In this document: one piece after another, positions 7,805 to 14,632 of the stretch | Position numbering within the stretch: the first letter of the stretch is position 1 | Layout of the letters: every line of letters starts with the position of its first letter | Notes under the pieces: generated by a model | The model's database searches: none | What the model was told of the DNA's origin: nothing | What the model saw: the letters and a program-made list of their open reading frames with translations, nothing else | From: Phenylobacterium sp. | Lineage (GTDB): Bacteria > Pseudomonadota > Alphaproteobacteria > Caulobacterales > Caulobacteraceae | DNA: 64,000 bases | Direction: 5' to 3' | NCBI RefSeq assembly: GCF_030693405.1 | Contig: NZ_JAUYAW010000010.1 | Span: 1 to 64,000 of the forward strand | Made by a program: the position numbers and the translations under genes

Positions 7805-8602
7805 TTGAGTCTTCTAGCCCGACTGGCGCCGCATCTGCCTTATGTCCGGCGCTATGCGCGTGCGCTCACCGGCGATCAAACAACTGGCGACCATTATGTC
7901 CGCGTGGCCCTTGAGGCCCTGGCTGCGGGCGAAAAGGTCCTGGAGGCGGGTCTGACCCCCAGGGTCGCGCTCTATCACGTGTTCCACACCATCTGGTGCT
8001 CCACCGGAGCTCAGCTGGAGTCGCCAGCGACCGACGGCGCCGACGACGACGCCAACTCACGGCTGATGCGCATTGCGCCTCGGTCTCGTCAGGCGTTCCT
8101 GCTGACCGCTCTGGAAGGCTTCACTCCCAGCGAGACCGCCCAGATTCTTGGGGCGAGTTTTGATGAGGTCGGCGCCTTGATCGCCGAGGCCCAGTCGGAG
8201 ATCGATGCTGAACTGGCCACCGACGTGCTCATCATCGAGGACGAACCGGTGATCGCGGCCGACATCGAGGCCCTGGTCAAGGAGCTGGGCCATACTGTGG
8301 TGGATATCGCCGCCACCCGGACCGAGGCTGTCGACGCCGTCAGCCGCAATCGCCCGGGTCTTGTCCTGGCCGACATCCAGCTGGCGGACGGGTCCTCTGG
8401 CATCGACGCGGTCAAGGACATCCTGGCCGAGCTCGATGTGCCGGTGATCTTCATCACCGCCTTCCCGGAGCGCCTGCTCACCGGCGAGCGCCCTGAGCCC
8501 ACCTTCCTGATCACCAAGCCCTTCCAGCCGGAGACGGTGAAGGCGGCGATCGGCCAGGCGCTTTTCTTCCATCCCCGCCGCAAGGCGAAGGCCGCAGCCT
8601 GA
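7805..8602 (+). CDS. phyR: PhyR anti-anti-sigma response regulator
   Basis: A 265-residue protein with an N-terminal ECF-sigma-like domain (about 1-135: SLLARLAPHLPYVRRYARAL and a region-4-like LEGFTPSETAQILG) and a C-terminal receiver domain (about 140-260) with phosphoacceptor Asp190 (LVLADIQLADG) and Lys in ITKPF. Phosphorylated PhyR mimics EcfG and pulls NepR away. The open frame begins at 7682, but that is upstream of the EcfG promoter; the TTG at 7805 has GGGAGGGG before it and matches where homologues start. Divergent from nepR-ecfG-phyK. Confidence 0.96.
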   Translation: MSLLARLAPHLPYVRRYARALTGDQTTGDHYVRVALEALAAGEKVLEAGLTPRVALYHVFHTIWCSTGAQLESPATDGADDDANSRLMRIAPRSRQAFLLTALEGFTPSETAQILGASFDEVGALIAEAQSEIDAELATDVLIIEDEPVIAADIEALVKELGHTVVDIAATRTEAVDAVSRNRPGLVLADIQLADGSSGIDAVKDILAELDVPVIFITAFPERLLTGERPEPTFLITKPFQPETVKAAIGQALFFHPRRKAKAAA

Positions 8603-8644
8603 CCCTAGCCCGCCGCCGGTCCCGTGAGGCGCCGAGCGGCGGGC

Positions 8645-8669
8645 GGAACAGCCCAGCTCATCAGACGTT
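8645..8669 (+). promoter_or_regulatory. EcfG promoter of the DUF1328 gene
   Basis: GGAAC (8645-8649), 16 bases, CGTT (8666-8669). The expected start lies about 48 bases before the ATG at 8727. It follows phyR by 42 bases, so the small gene has its own stress promoter as well as possible read-through. Confidence 0.82.
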
Positions 8670-8726
8670 CACAGACCCAGGCGGCGCCTCGCGCCGTTCT
8701 GGATCCACGGACCTGAGGAGCATGTC

Positions 8727-8900
8727 ATGCTGGGTTGGGCGATAGTGTTTGCGGTGCTAGCGGTTGCAGCCGGATATCTTGGTTTCATGAGCCTGGCAGG
8801 CTTGGCGGCCACAATCGCCAAGGTGCTCTTCGTGCTGTTCCTGGTCCTGCTGGTGGCGAGCTTCGTCGTGCGCGCCATTCGGGGTCAGTCCGTCGTTTGA
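8727..8900 (+). CDS. DUF1328 (YtjA-like) small membrane protein
   Basis: A 57-residue protein with two hydrophobic helices (about 4-22 and 30-50) and the family pattern LGWAIVFAVLAVAAGYLGF then AKVLFVLFLVL, ending in a basic tail. The DUF1328/YtjA family has no known function but is widespread and often stress-induced. A GAGGAG site precedes the ATG, and an exact EcfG promoter lies upstream. A shared hairpin terminator follows. Confidence in the family is good; no function is claimed. Confidence 0.9.
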   Translation: MLGWAIVFAVLAVAAGYLGFMSLAGLAATIAKVLFVLFLVLLVASFVVRAIRGQSVV

Positions 8901-8925
8901 GCCGCAGGCTCTTCGGGGCAAGACA

Positions 8926-8960
8926 AGAGGGCCGGAACAGATGTTCCGGCCCTCTCTTTG
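8926..8960. terminator. Bidirectional terminator hairpin
   Basis: A 13-bp stem AGAGGGCCGGAAC/GTTCCGGCCCTCT with a 4-base loop lies between the convergent DUF1328 gene and the 97-residue gene, followed by CTTTG on the plus strand. The GGAAC inside the stem has no matching -10 and is not a promoter. Confidence 0.75.
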
Positions 8961-8970
8961 TCTCAGAACA

Positions 8971-9264
8971 TCAGTTCGGTGCGTTCTGCGGCGGCTGAGT
9001 GGTCGGGCCGTCAGCGCCATCGGCTTCGGGGATCCGCGGGGCCGGCGCGTCCTGATTGAACTCAACCGCGTCGCTGGCTTGCCGCCCGGCATGGACATCG
9101 CCCTCTGCCAGGTCATCGGCGCGGAACAGCCAGGCGGCCATCAGGCCGACAAAGGCCAGGGTCACCGAGATCACCAGCACCAGCAACACGGGCCTGCCCA
9201 GGGCGCCCTGGCGCGCCGGCGTCGCCGGCATTTTCGGGGCGTTGTTGTCTTGAGGTTCGGCCAT
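8971..9264 (-). CDS. Small single-pass membrane protein, stress operon gene 2
   Basis: A 97-residue protein: a polar N-terminus (1-23), one transmembrane helix (about 24-47, PVLLVLVISVTLAFVGLMAAW), then a proline- and acid-rich tail likely outside the membrane. I recognise no family. It follows the 70-residue gene by 14 bases on the same strand and probably shares its EcfG promoter at 9540-9564. Confidence 0.7.
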   Translation of the reverse strand: MAEPQDNNAPKMPATPARQGALGRPVLLVLVISVTLAFVGLMAAWLFRADDLAEGDVHAGRQASDAVEFNQDAPAPRIPEADGADGPTTQPPQNAPN

Positions 9265-9278
9265 CAGGTGTTCCTTGG

Positions 9279-9491
9279 CTAGAATCGAATGAGATGCAGC
9301 GGGCTCGGCGCAGGCGGCGCGCCCGTGCCCGAATGGTCGGGCGCGGTAAGCGCGCCCAGAAGGGAAATGGCGCAGGCCATGCTCGCGACCGAGGTCAGAG
9401 CCACCATCCGGCGGCGTGTCCGCTGGGCGCGACGGGAGACGGTCTCCACGTAGGCGAGGCCGCCATGTGCGGCCATGTATCCCCTGATCAT
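9279..9491 (-). CDS. Small single-pass membrane protein, stress operon gene 1
   Basis: A 70-residue protein with a basic N-terminal half (RRAQRTRRRM) and one hydrophobic segment (about 31-49), then a short proline-rich tail. I recognise no family. The start could also be the ATG at 9476, five codons in. It is the first gene after an exact EcfG promoter, with a leader of about 39 bases, so stress induction is the best clue to its role. Confidence 0.65.
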   Translation of the reverse strand: MIRGYMAAHGGLAYVETVSRRAQRTRRRMVALTSVASMACAISLLGALTAPDHSGTGAPPAPSPLHLIRF

Positions 9492-9539
9492 CCTCGGCCC
9501 CGAGATTGGCGCAAAGCCAGGCTTTGCTGTTGGGGATAG

Positions 9540-9564
9540 AACGTCGGCGAAGCTTCTCCGTTCC
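9540..9564 (-). promoter_or_regulatory. EcfG promoter of the small-membrane-protein operon
   Basis: Minus strand: GGAAC (9564-9560), 16 bases, CGTT (9543-9540). It lies divergent to, and 60 bases from, the putative promoter of the GsrN-like RNA. Confidence 0.82.
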
Positions 9565-9623
9565 GCCTCAGACCCGGCTCGAGCGGCCGGTCTGAGGAAT
9601 CTGAAAAAACTTCGCAGCCAGTG

Positions 9624-9648
9624 GGAACGGGTCTCGATCAGGCGAGTT
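9624..9648 (+). promoter_or_regulatory. Near-consensus EcfG promoter of the GsrN-like RNA
   Basis: GGAAC (9624-9628), 16 bases, AGTT (9645-9648): one mismatch in the -10 box (CGTT in the consensus). It would start RNA near 9656, just before the strong hairpin of the small RNA. Confidence 0.6.
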
Positions 9649-9655
9649 ATTCAAC

Positions 9656-9780
9656 CTGCGGAGGCGGCGACGCCCCCCCCGACTTGAGGCTGGCGGTCAT
9701 TCGTCAGCCTGCCGCCTCCGCACCCCCCTTTTCTCGATGATACCCACTTCGGCGGACCCTCCCGGGTCCGCCTTTCTCTT
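9656..9780 (+). ncRNA. gsrN: Probable GsrN-type small RNA of the general stress response
   Basis: The 311-base gap 9492-9802 has no credible gene but holds all parts of a small-RNA gene. These are a near-consensus EcfG promoter (9624-9648), a long inverted repeat TGCGGAGGCGGC (9657-9668) with GCCGCCTCCGCA (9711-9722), an inner AGGCTGG/TCAGCCT pairing, a run of eight or nine C near 9671-9680, and an intrinsic terminator at 9751-9780. Length about 125 nt. Caulobacter GsrN is an EcfG-dependent RNA of similar size that binds katG mRNA through a C-rich 5' loop, as I recall. Identity is inferred from architecture and location, not alignment. Confidence 0.65.
9751..9780 (+). terminator. Intrinsic terminator of the small RNA
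   Basis: A 9-bp stem GGCGGACCC/GGGTCCGCC with loop TCCC, then TTTCTCTT. No plus-strand protein gene precedes it within 850 bases, so it most likely ends a non-coding transcript. It also lies at the 3' end of the convergent OmpA-like gene. Confidence 0.8.
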
Positions 9781-9802
9781 GTGGGCCAGTCTCTCTCGTG
9801 GG

Positions 9803-10255
9803 TCAGTCCGGCGTCGACAGGCGAAGCCGGATGTCCACCCGGCGGCGCATGGGCCGGTCAACGCCGTCCGGTCTCACCGCGTTCAGCTGTCCAGCAGCCT
9901 GCGTGTCAAAGGCCGCCTCAGGAAGGCCGGCCTCGGCCAGGGCCTGGGCCACCGTGGCGGCGCGGGCCTGCGACAGGGCCATGTTCGGCTCAGGCGCGCC
10001 GGTGGCGTCGGCCAGGCCCAGGACATCCACCCTGTCGACCGTGCAACCGGCCGCCTGCTGCGCTGTCGCCGCGATCAGGCCGCGCGCCTCGGGCCCCAAG
10101 TCCGCCGAGTCTGGTTCAAAATAGATCTCGGCAGAGACCAGATCGCAGCGGGAGTCCCGCGTCAGACTCTCCCGCCAGGTCTGGCAGCCACTCAGCACGA
10201 GTACCCCCGCCATGCAGACGCTCGTTGTAACCGCGGATTTCGTTGTCAGTTTCAT
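9803..10255 (-). CDS. OmpA-like domain lipoprotein
   Basis: A 150-residue protein. A signal peptide with lipobox VLSGC is followed by a compact OmpA-C-like domain (about 40-145: EIYFEPDSADLGPEARGLI, DVLGLADATG, LSQARAATVAQAL, RRRVDIRL) that normally binds peptidoglycan. The family residues Asp and Arg are present in the shortened form. I chose the ATG at 10255 over the GTG at 10264 because GAGGGG lies eight bases before the ATG. It probably tethers the outer membrane to the wall. No EcfG box was found upstream. Confidence 0.85.
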   Translation of the reverse strand: MKLTTKSAVTTSVCMAGVLVLSGCQTWRESLTRDSRCDLVSAEIYFEPDSADLGPEARGLIAATAQQAAGCTVDRVDVLGLADATGAPEPNMALSQARAATVAQALAEAGLPEAAFDTQAAGQLNAVRPDGVDRPMRRRVDIRLRLSTPD

Positions 10256-10296
10256 TCCCAGCACCCCTCAGTTCGCCCCTGGTTCTCCAGGGCGCG

Positions 10297-10329
10297 CAAA
10301 AAGGGGCGGCCAGCATGCTGACCGCCCCT
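10297..10329 (-). terminator. Intrinsic terminator of the glycine-zipper gene
   Basis: Stem AGGGGCGGTCAGC/GCTGGCCGCCCCT with one mismatch, followed on the minus strand by TTTTT, between the glycine-zipper lipoprotein and the OmpA-like gene. Confidence 0.75.
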
Positions 10330-10355
10330 GAAATCACTTTGCCTTGCCGCGCCTG

Positions 10356-10700
10356 TCAGTAGCGGGGCTGGCCGTCTTCCCAGTAATAGCGCTGGCTAGC
10401 GGAGTCATAGAAGTAGTAGCGACCCGCTCGCTCATCATAGTACTGGCGGCGATTGGGGACATCGGCGCCGCAGCCGCCGTCCTCACGGCACCCCTTGTAG
10501 GCGCCCGCCGCGCCGCCGGCGACCGCGCCGATGGCGGCGCCCGTGGCAGCGCTGCCCGAGCCGACATTGTTGCCAATGACCGCGCCGGCCAGAGCGCCGA
10601 GGGCCGCGCCGCCAGCGGCGTTACGTTCCACCGTGCCGGTAGAGGTGCAGGCCGCGGCCAGGAGGCCTGCGCCCGCGACAGCGATAAGAGACTTCATCAT
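10356..10700 (-). CDS. Glycine-zipper lipoprotein
   Basis: A 114-residue protein with a lipoprotein signal (LLAAACTST), a glycine-zipper segment (about 27-70: GGAALGALAGAVIGNN, GAAIGAVAGGAAGAYKGC) and a tyrosine-rich C-terminus (YYDERAGRYYFYDSASQRYYWEDG). Such zippers insert into or pack against membranes. The start is the first of two ATGs, eight bases after GGAG. An exact EcfG promoter (10735-10759) lies upstream, so it belongs to the stress regulon by sequence. Function beyond envelope association is unknown. Confidence 0.85.
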   Translation of the reverse strand: MMKSLIAVAGAGLLAAACTSTGTVERNAAGGAALGALAGAVIGNNVGSGSAATGAAIGAVAGGAAGAYKGCREDGGCGADVPNRRQYYDERAGRYYFYDSASQRYYWEDGQPRY

Positions 10701-10734
10701 TTCCAGGCTCTCCTTGAGCTTGTGCCGACAATCA

Positions 10735-10759
10735 AACGCCCCCCGCCGTGTCGGGTTCC
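10735..10759 (-). promoter_or_regulatory. EcfG promoter of the glycine-zipper lipoprotein
   Basis: Minus strand: GGAAC (10759-10755), 16 bases, CGTT (10738-10735). Expected start about 25 bases before the gene. It is divergent from another EcfG promoter at 10801. Confidence 0.82.
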
Positions 10760-10800
10760 CGTCCCGGGCGCCCCGCAGGCTCCGCCGCACCTCCGCCAAG

Positions 10801-10825
10801 GGAACCGCCATCGCGCAATACCGTT
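10801..10825 (+). promoter_or_regulatory. EcfG promoter of the membrane-protein / lipid-kinase / phosphoesterase operon
   Basis: GGAAC (10801-10805), 16 bases, CGTT (10822-10825), with an expected start near 10835, 26 bases before the ATG at 10861. Confidence 0.82.
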
Positions 10826-10860
10826 AGCTTGGCCGCAGAGATCATGATGGAGCGCCTCAA

Positions 10861-11277
10861 ATGTGGCCCCGATTTGGAAGACCCCGCCGCGATGGCGCGC
10901 CGCTGAACGTGGCGCCTCCCACAGCTCCCCTGGCTGTCGATCCGCGTGAGGTGGACAGGGCCTATGAACAGGGGCTCGCTGAGGGTCGCAGGGCAGAGCG
11001 CCGCCGTCGCAGTCATCCCATACGCAATCTGTTGATCGGCCTTGTGGCCCTGGCTGGCGGCGCCATGCTTGGCGTGGCGGCCTGGCACGGGTCGTTCGGC
11101 AAGGGGGGCGAAGTGGTGGATCAGAAACTGGCGGTGGCCGCAGATCGCGCCGAACCGACCTTCCGGGCCGCAGCTGGAGAAGCCGGGGCCGTCCTCAGCG
11201 GCGCCGGACGTGAGCTGCAGCCTGGCGAAGGCGCCGGCGAGCCCGCCGATCCCGACCTTAGCGAACCAGCGCGTTAG
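10861..11277 (+). CDS. Single-pass membrane protein of unknown function
   Basis: A 138-residue protein. A basic, proline-rich N-terminus leads to an EQGLAEGRRAERRRRSHP stretch and one transmembrane helix (about 55-75, NLLIGLVALAGGAMLGVAA), followed by an alanine/glutamate-rich outer tail. I recognise no family. It is the first gene of an EcfG-driven group with a lipid kinase 9 bases downstream and a metallophosphoesterase after that. The start ATG has GGAG eight bases upstream. Confidence 0.7.
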   Translation: MWPRFGRPRRDGAPLNVAPPTAPLAVDPREVDRAYEQGLAEGRRAERRRRSHPIRNLLIGLVALAGGAMLGVAAWHGSFGKGGEVVDQKLAVAADRAEPTFRAAAGEAGAVLSGAGRELQPGEGAGEPADPDLSEPAR

Positions 11278-11286
11278 GCCGCGACT

Positions 11287-12207
11287 GTGATCGAGGGCGT
11301 GCGCAAGATCGAAGTGGTTCTGAATCTGGCCTCCGGCAGCGTTTCGGCTGATGCGCCACAGCAGGCTGAGGAAATCCTCGCCCAGTACGGGGTGAGCGCG
11401 CGGGTCTGCGCCTCATCCTCCGGCGACCTGGAGCAGTGCCTCCGGTCCGCCCTAGATGCAGGTCCCGATCTGCTGGCGGTGGTGGCCGGCGACGGCACAG
11501 CCCGCAGCGCCGCAGAGATGTGCGGTCCTGACGGCCCCCTGTTTGCGCCCCTGGCGGGGGGCACCATGAACATGCTGCCGCACGCGATCTACGGCGCAAG
11601 GCCTTGGCAGGAGGCGCTGGTCGACATTCTTGACAGCGGGGTCGAGCGTCCCCTGGCTGGTGGAACGGTGGACGGGAAGTTGTTCCTTGTGGCCGCCATC
11701 CTCGGCGCTCCGGCCCTCTGGGCCCCGGCCCGGGAAGCCATGCGCGAGGGCAAGGCCCGTCTCGCCCTGGAGCGGGCGCGCACGGCCTGGTCGCGGGCCT
11801 TCTCCAGCCGCCTTCGCTATGTGATCGGGGCTGGTCCCAGAGAAAAGGGTGAGGCCGTGATCTTCATGTGCCCCACCGCCAGCCGGCGTCTGTCCGACGA
11901 TGAGCAGGCGCTGGAGGCCGCCGGCCTCGATCTCAATGGCGCCCTGGAGGCCTTCCGGCTCGGGCTGCACGCGGCGGTGGGCGACTGGCGCGACGACCCC
12001 GCGGTGGATCTCGGACTTTGCCGCGAGGCGCGGGTCTGGGCGCCGCGCGGCATACCGGCCTTGCTGGATGGCGAGAGCGTCCAGCTGGGCGCCTTCGCCC
12101 AGGTCGCCTTCGTGCCCCATGTGGCCCGGGTGCTGGCGCCTCGCGATGAACCGGCCGGCGCCGAGGGGGAGATTCTGGACGCCGCCGTCAACCCGGCGGC
12201 CGCATGA
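11287..12207 (+). CDS. Diacylglycerol kinase-like lipid kinase
   Basis: A 306-residue protein of the DAGK/YegS/sphingosine-kinase family. The nucleotide-binding GDGTARS motif lies near residue 69 and the GGTMNMLP loop near 90; a C-terminal beta domain follows. These enzymes phosphorylate lipid hydroxyls such as diacylglycerol, and the substrate cannot be told from sequence. The start is a GTG. The stop overlaps the next gene by four bases (ATGA), so kinase and phosphoesterase are made together, behind an EcfG promoter. Confidence 0.85.
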   Translation: MIEGVRKIEVVLNLASGSVSADAPQQAEEILAQYGVSARVCASSSGDLEQCLRSALDAGPDLLAVVAGDGTARSAAEMCGPDGPLFAPLAGGTMNMLPHAIYGARPWQEALVDILDSGVERPLAGGTVDGKLFLVAAILGAPALWAPAREAMREGKARLALERARTAWSRAFSSRLRYVIGAGPREKGEAVIFMCPTASRRLSDDEQALEAAGLDLNGALEAFRLGLHAAVGDWRDDPAVDLGLCREARVWAPRGIPALLDGESVQLGAFAQVAFVPHVARVLAPRDEPAGAEGEILDAAVNPAAA

Positions 12208-12986
12208 TCCGCATCGCCCAGCTTTCGGACATCCACTTTGGCGACGAGAACCTGCCGGCTGTAGAAGCGGCGACGACGCTCTTGCAGGAGACGCCGCCTG
12301 ATCTCGTCCTGATCACCGGCGACATCACCCGCTTTGCGGAGGTCGGAGAGCTTGAGGCCGCACGGGCCTGGCTCGAGCGGCTGCCGCGGCCGTGGCTGGT
12401 CACGCCTGGCAATCACGACGCGCCCTATCTGGCCTGGCACGAGCGGATTTTTACGCCTTTCGCCCGGTTTGAGCGGATCATCGGTCCGGCCTGGAGCCAG
12501 TCGCATCTGGATGAACAGGTGGCCGTGGCCGGCGTGAACACCGCCCGGGGCGCCCAGTGGCGTCTGAACTGGTCGAAGGGCCAGATTTCTCGCGACCAGG
12601 TGCGCACCGCCGTCAGCTTCCTGGACACCGCCCCTGCGAACCGTCTGCGGCTGGTGGCGCTGCATCATCCGCTCACCGAGATGATCGCTGGCCCCATGAC
12701 CGCCAAGGTCTGGGGCGGGGTCGACGCCGCCCGGGCCTTCAGCGAGGCGCGGGTCGACCTGGTCCTTTCGGGGCACGTTCACGCGCCGTTCGCCCTGCCT
12801 TACCCGTTCGCCGATGAACGCACCTATGCGGTGGGATGTGGCACCCTGTCGGTGCGAGAGCGCGGCGTTCCCGCCAGCTTCAACATGATTGAGGCCGACG
12901 ATGAGGCCATCCGGATCAAGGCCCTGACCTGGTCGGGCAGCCAGTTCGAAGCCCATCGGACCTGGTCGCTGGATCGCCGGCTCTAG
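12204..12986 (+). CDS. Calcineurin-like metallophosphoesterase
   Basis: A 260-residue protein with the full set of metal-binding motifs in order: SDIHFGD, ITGDITR, TPGNHDAP, LHHPL and SGHVHAPF. The two-metal centre hydrolyses phosphoesters; relatives include 3',5'-cyclic nucleotide and lipid phosphatases. Translational coupling to a lipid kinase hints at a phospholipid or lipid-phosphate substrate, but this is inference from context. Ends before a strong terminator shared with sodB. Confidence 0.85.
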   Translation: MIRIAQLSDIHFGDENLPAVEAATTLLQETPPDLVLITGDITRFAEVGELEAARAWLERLPRPWLVTPGNHDAPYLAWHERIFTPFARFERIIGPAWSQSHLDEQVAVAGVNTARGAQWRLNWSKGQISRDQVRTAVSFLDTAPANRLRLVALHHPLTEMIAGPMTAKVWGGVDAARAFSEARVDLVLSGHVHAPFALPYPFADERTYAVGCGTLSVRERGVPASFNMIEADDEAIRIKALTWSGSQFEAHRTWSLDRRL

Positions 12987-13021
12987 TGGAGCCCGGACCC
13001 CGCGCCGGCCCCTCCGATACG

Positions 13022-13053
13022 AAAAATCCCGCGCCTTTCGGGCGCGGGATTTA
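13022..13053. terminator. Bidirectional terminator
   Basis: A perfect 12-bp stem AAATCCCGCGCC/GGCGCGGGATTT with flanking A and T bases between the convergent phosphoesterase and sodB genes. Confidence 0.85.
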
Positions 13054-13092
13054 GACGTGGCTGACTATTTCGACCCAGACCGGCTCCGGGGA

Positions 13093-13734
13093 TCAGGCGG
13101 CCGGAACGGGATGGCGCCAGGCCTGCCCCTTGCCACGGGCGGCGTCGTACTGGGCGGCGGCGAAGGTCCAGTGGGGCAGGTTGTCGAACCAGGCTTCCAC
13201 GAAGGCCTTCCGATCATTCTGGTGGTCCAGATAGTAGGCGTGTTCCCAGACGTCGCAGGTCAGCAGCGGCGTCAGGCCCTGATGGGTCAGCAGGTCGTCA
13301 GCGTCGTGAGTCGACAGCACCTTCAACTTGTCGCCCTCGGCGGCCAGCCAGCCCCAGCCCGAGGCGAAGTGGTTCACAGACTCGGTGACAAAGGCTTCCT
13401 TCAGCTTGTCCAGGCCGCCGAAGTCCCGGTCAATGGCCGCGGCCAGGTCGCCCTGCGGCTGCTGCTTCTCGCCGATCATGCAGGTCCAGAAGAAGGTGTG
13501 GTTGTAGGTCTGGGCGGCGTTGTTGAAGAGCTTCTTCTTGGCCGGATCGCCGGCGGCGGCCTTGACCACCTCTTCCAGGGAGGCAGGGGTCTCGCCTGAG
13601 GCCTTCAGCAGGTCGTTGAGCGTGTCCACATACTTGGCGTGATGCTTGTCGTGGTGAAACCGCATCGTCTCGGCGGAGATCACCGGGGACAGGGCGTCAT
13701 AAGCGTAGGGAAGGTCCGGAAGCTTGAACATCAT
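13093..13734 (-). CDS. sodB: Fe/Mn superoxide dismutase
   Basis: A 213-residue protein. The metal ligands are in place: His in MRFHHDKHH, His in QTYNHTFFW, and Asp/His in CDVWEHAYYLDH. It removes superoxide in the cytoplasm. The pattern WGWLAAEGDKLKVLSTHDAD suggests the iron or cambialistic type, but metal choice is not certain. Two adjacent ATGs exist; the second, at 13731, has the better spacing from GAGGA. I find no EcfG box upstream, although the gene sits inside the stress cluster. Confidence 0.95.
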   Translation of the reverse strand: MMFKLPDLPYAYDALSPVISAETMRFHHDKHHAKYVDTLNDLLKASGETPASLEEVVKAAAGDPAKKKLFNNAAQTYNHTFFWTCMIGEKQQPQGDLAAAIDRDFGGLDKLKEAFVTESVNHFASGWGWLAAEGDKLKVLSTHDADDLLTHQGLTPLLTCDVWEHAYYLDHQNDRKAFVEAWFDNLPHWTFAAAQYDAARGKGQAWRHPVPAA

Positions 13735-13756
13735 AGGTCCTCAGGCAGGCTGATAC

Positions 13757-13788
13757 AAAAAAGGGACGCGCCCGATCAGGGGCGCGCC
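13757..13788 (-). terminator. Terminator of the DUF883 operon
   Basis: Minus strand stem CGCGCCC/GGGCGCG followed four bases later by TTTTTT, placed between the end of the 131-residue gene and sodB, so it insulates sodB from the upstream stress operon. Confidence 0.7.
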
Positions 13789-13868
13789 GTGAGGGATCGG
13801 AGCCGGTCCGTCTCCGGCGCGAGCCAACAGAGCTCTGGATGAGCCTGGCCGCGCCGGAGTAACCAGAT

Positions 13869-14264
13869 CTAGTGACGTCCTGAGGACCGGCCCGCGAGGT
13901 AGGCGCTGAGGGCGGTGGCGATCACCTTGGGATTCTTCACCGCCAGGACGCCAGCCGCCAGGGTGGCCAGAAGCGCAGCTCCCCCCGCGGCCATGGGATG
14001 CTGACGGGCCAGATCAAAGGCCCGGGCCGCCAGGCTGTCGTCCTGCTGCAGGGCAGGCAGGGACGGACCCTTACCGCGAACCGCCAGAACAGCGCCGCCC
14101 AGGATCAGGATACAAACCAGGGCGAGCACCCCCGCCGCGCCTGCCGCGCCGAGAAGCGGCGTAAGCACAGCGAACAGGGCGAAACCGGCCGCCGCGACGC
14201 CCATGAGCGTCAGGGCGGTCAGGGCCGCCAGGCCGATGACCGCAAGAAGCGCCTTCTCGATCAA
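13869..14264 (-). CDS. Membrane protein of the DUF883 operon
   Basis: A 131-residue protein with hydrophobic helices near 7-32, 38-62 and 92-108, a short polar loop, and the C-terminus SAYLAGRSSGRH. It resembles holin-like YqjE-type partners of YqjD/ElaB proteins in size and context, but I cannot confirm the family. Its start overlaps the DUF883 gene stop by four bases, so the two are coupled and share the EcfG promoter at 14633. Confidence 0.7.
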   Translation of the reverse strand: MIEKALLAVIGLAALTALTLMGVAAAGFALFAVLTPLLGAAGAAGVLALVCILILGGAVLAVRGKGPSLPALQQDDSLAARAFDLARQHPMAAGGAALLATLAAGVLAVKNPKVIATALSAYLAGRSSGRH

Positions 14265-14578
14265 CGGCGGCCGCCAGCGAGCAGCAGGCCGATCACCACG
14301 CCGACACCGACGGCGACGCCCGTCGCCGCCAGCGGACGTTCACGCACGTGTTCGACCACGTAGCGCTGAGCTTCTTCAATCTGCTCGCCGGCCGTGTCGG
14401 CATAGGCGCGCGACTGAGCGCGAATTTGTTCCACGCCTTCCTGAACCGCCCGTTCGAAATGCTTGGCGGCGTCACGGAAGGTTTGCTGTGCGTCCTCGGC
14501 CAGGACCTGAGCGGAAGTCGCCGCGGAGGTGGCGGCGGCCTTGGCTTCGTTCACGGCTCGGTCAGAAGCGTTCGACAT
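14261..14578 (-). CDS. DUF883 (YqjD/ElaB-like) stress protein
   Basis: A 105-residue protein with an alanine-rich amphipathic helical region (about 1-80) and a C-terminal transmembrane helix with glycines (TGVAVGVGVVIGLLLAGGRR), the pattern of YqjD/ElaB proteins. In E. coli these tail-anchored proteins bind ribosomes in stationary phase; the role here is unproven. A TGGAG site precedes the ATG, and an exact EcfG promoter with 17-base spacing lies 55 bases upstream. Confidence 0.85.
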   Translation of the reverse strand: MSNASDRAVNEAKAAATSAATSAQVLAEDAQQTFRDAAKHFERAVQEGVEQIRAQSRAYADTAGEQIEEAQRYVVEHVRERPLAATGVAVGVGVVIGLLLAGGRR

Positions 14579-14632
14579 GCAGTATCTCCAGAGGTTCGAG
14601 GTCCCCGCACGCCTCGCACAGGGCTCCGCCAG

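Noticed and set aside
8934-8950. GGAAC in a hairpin as a possible EcfG box.
   Set aside because: No CGTT at 16 or 17 bases; the GGAAC belongs to the terminator stem.
13735-13868. EcfG box before sodB.
   Set aside because: No GGAAC with a matching CGTT in the upstream region, despite sodB lying in the stress cluster.
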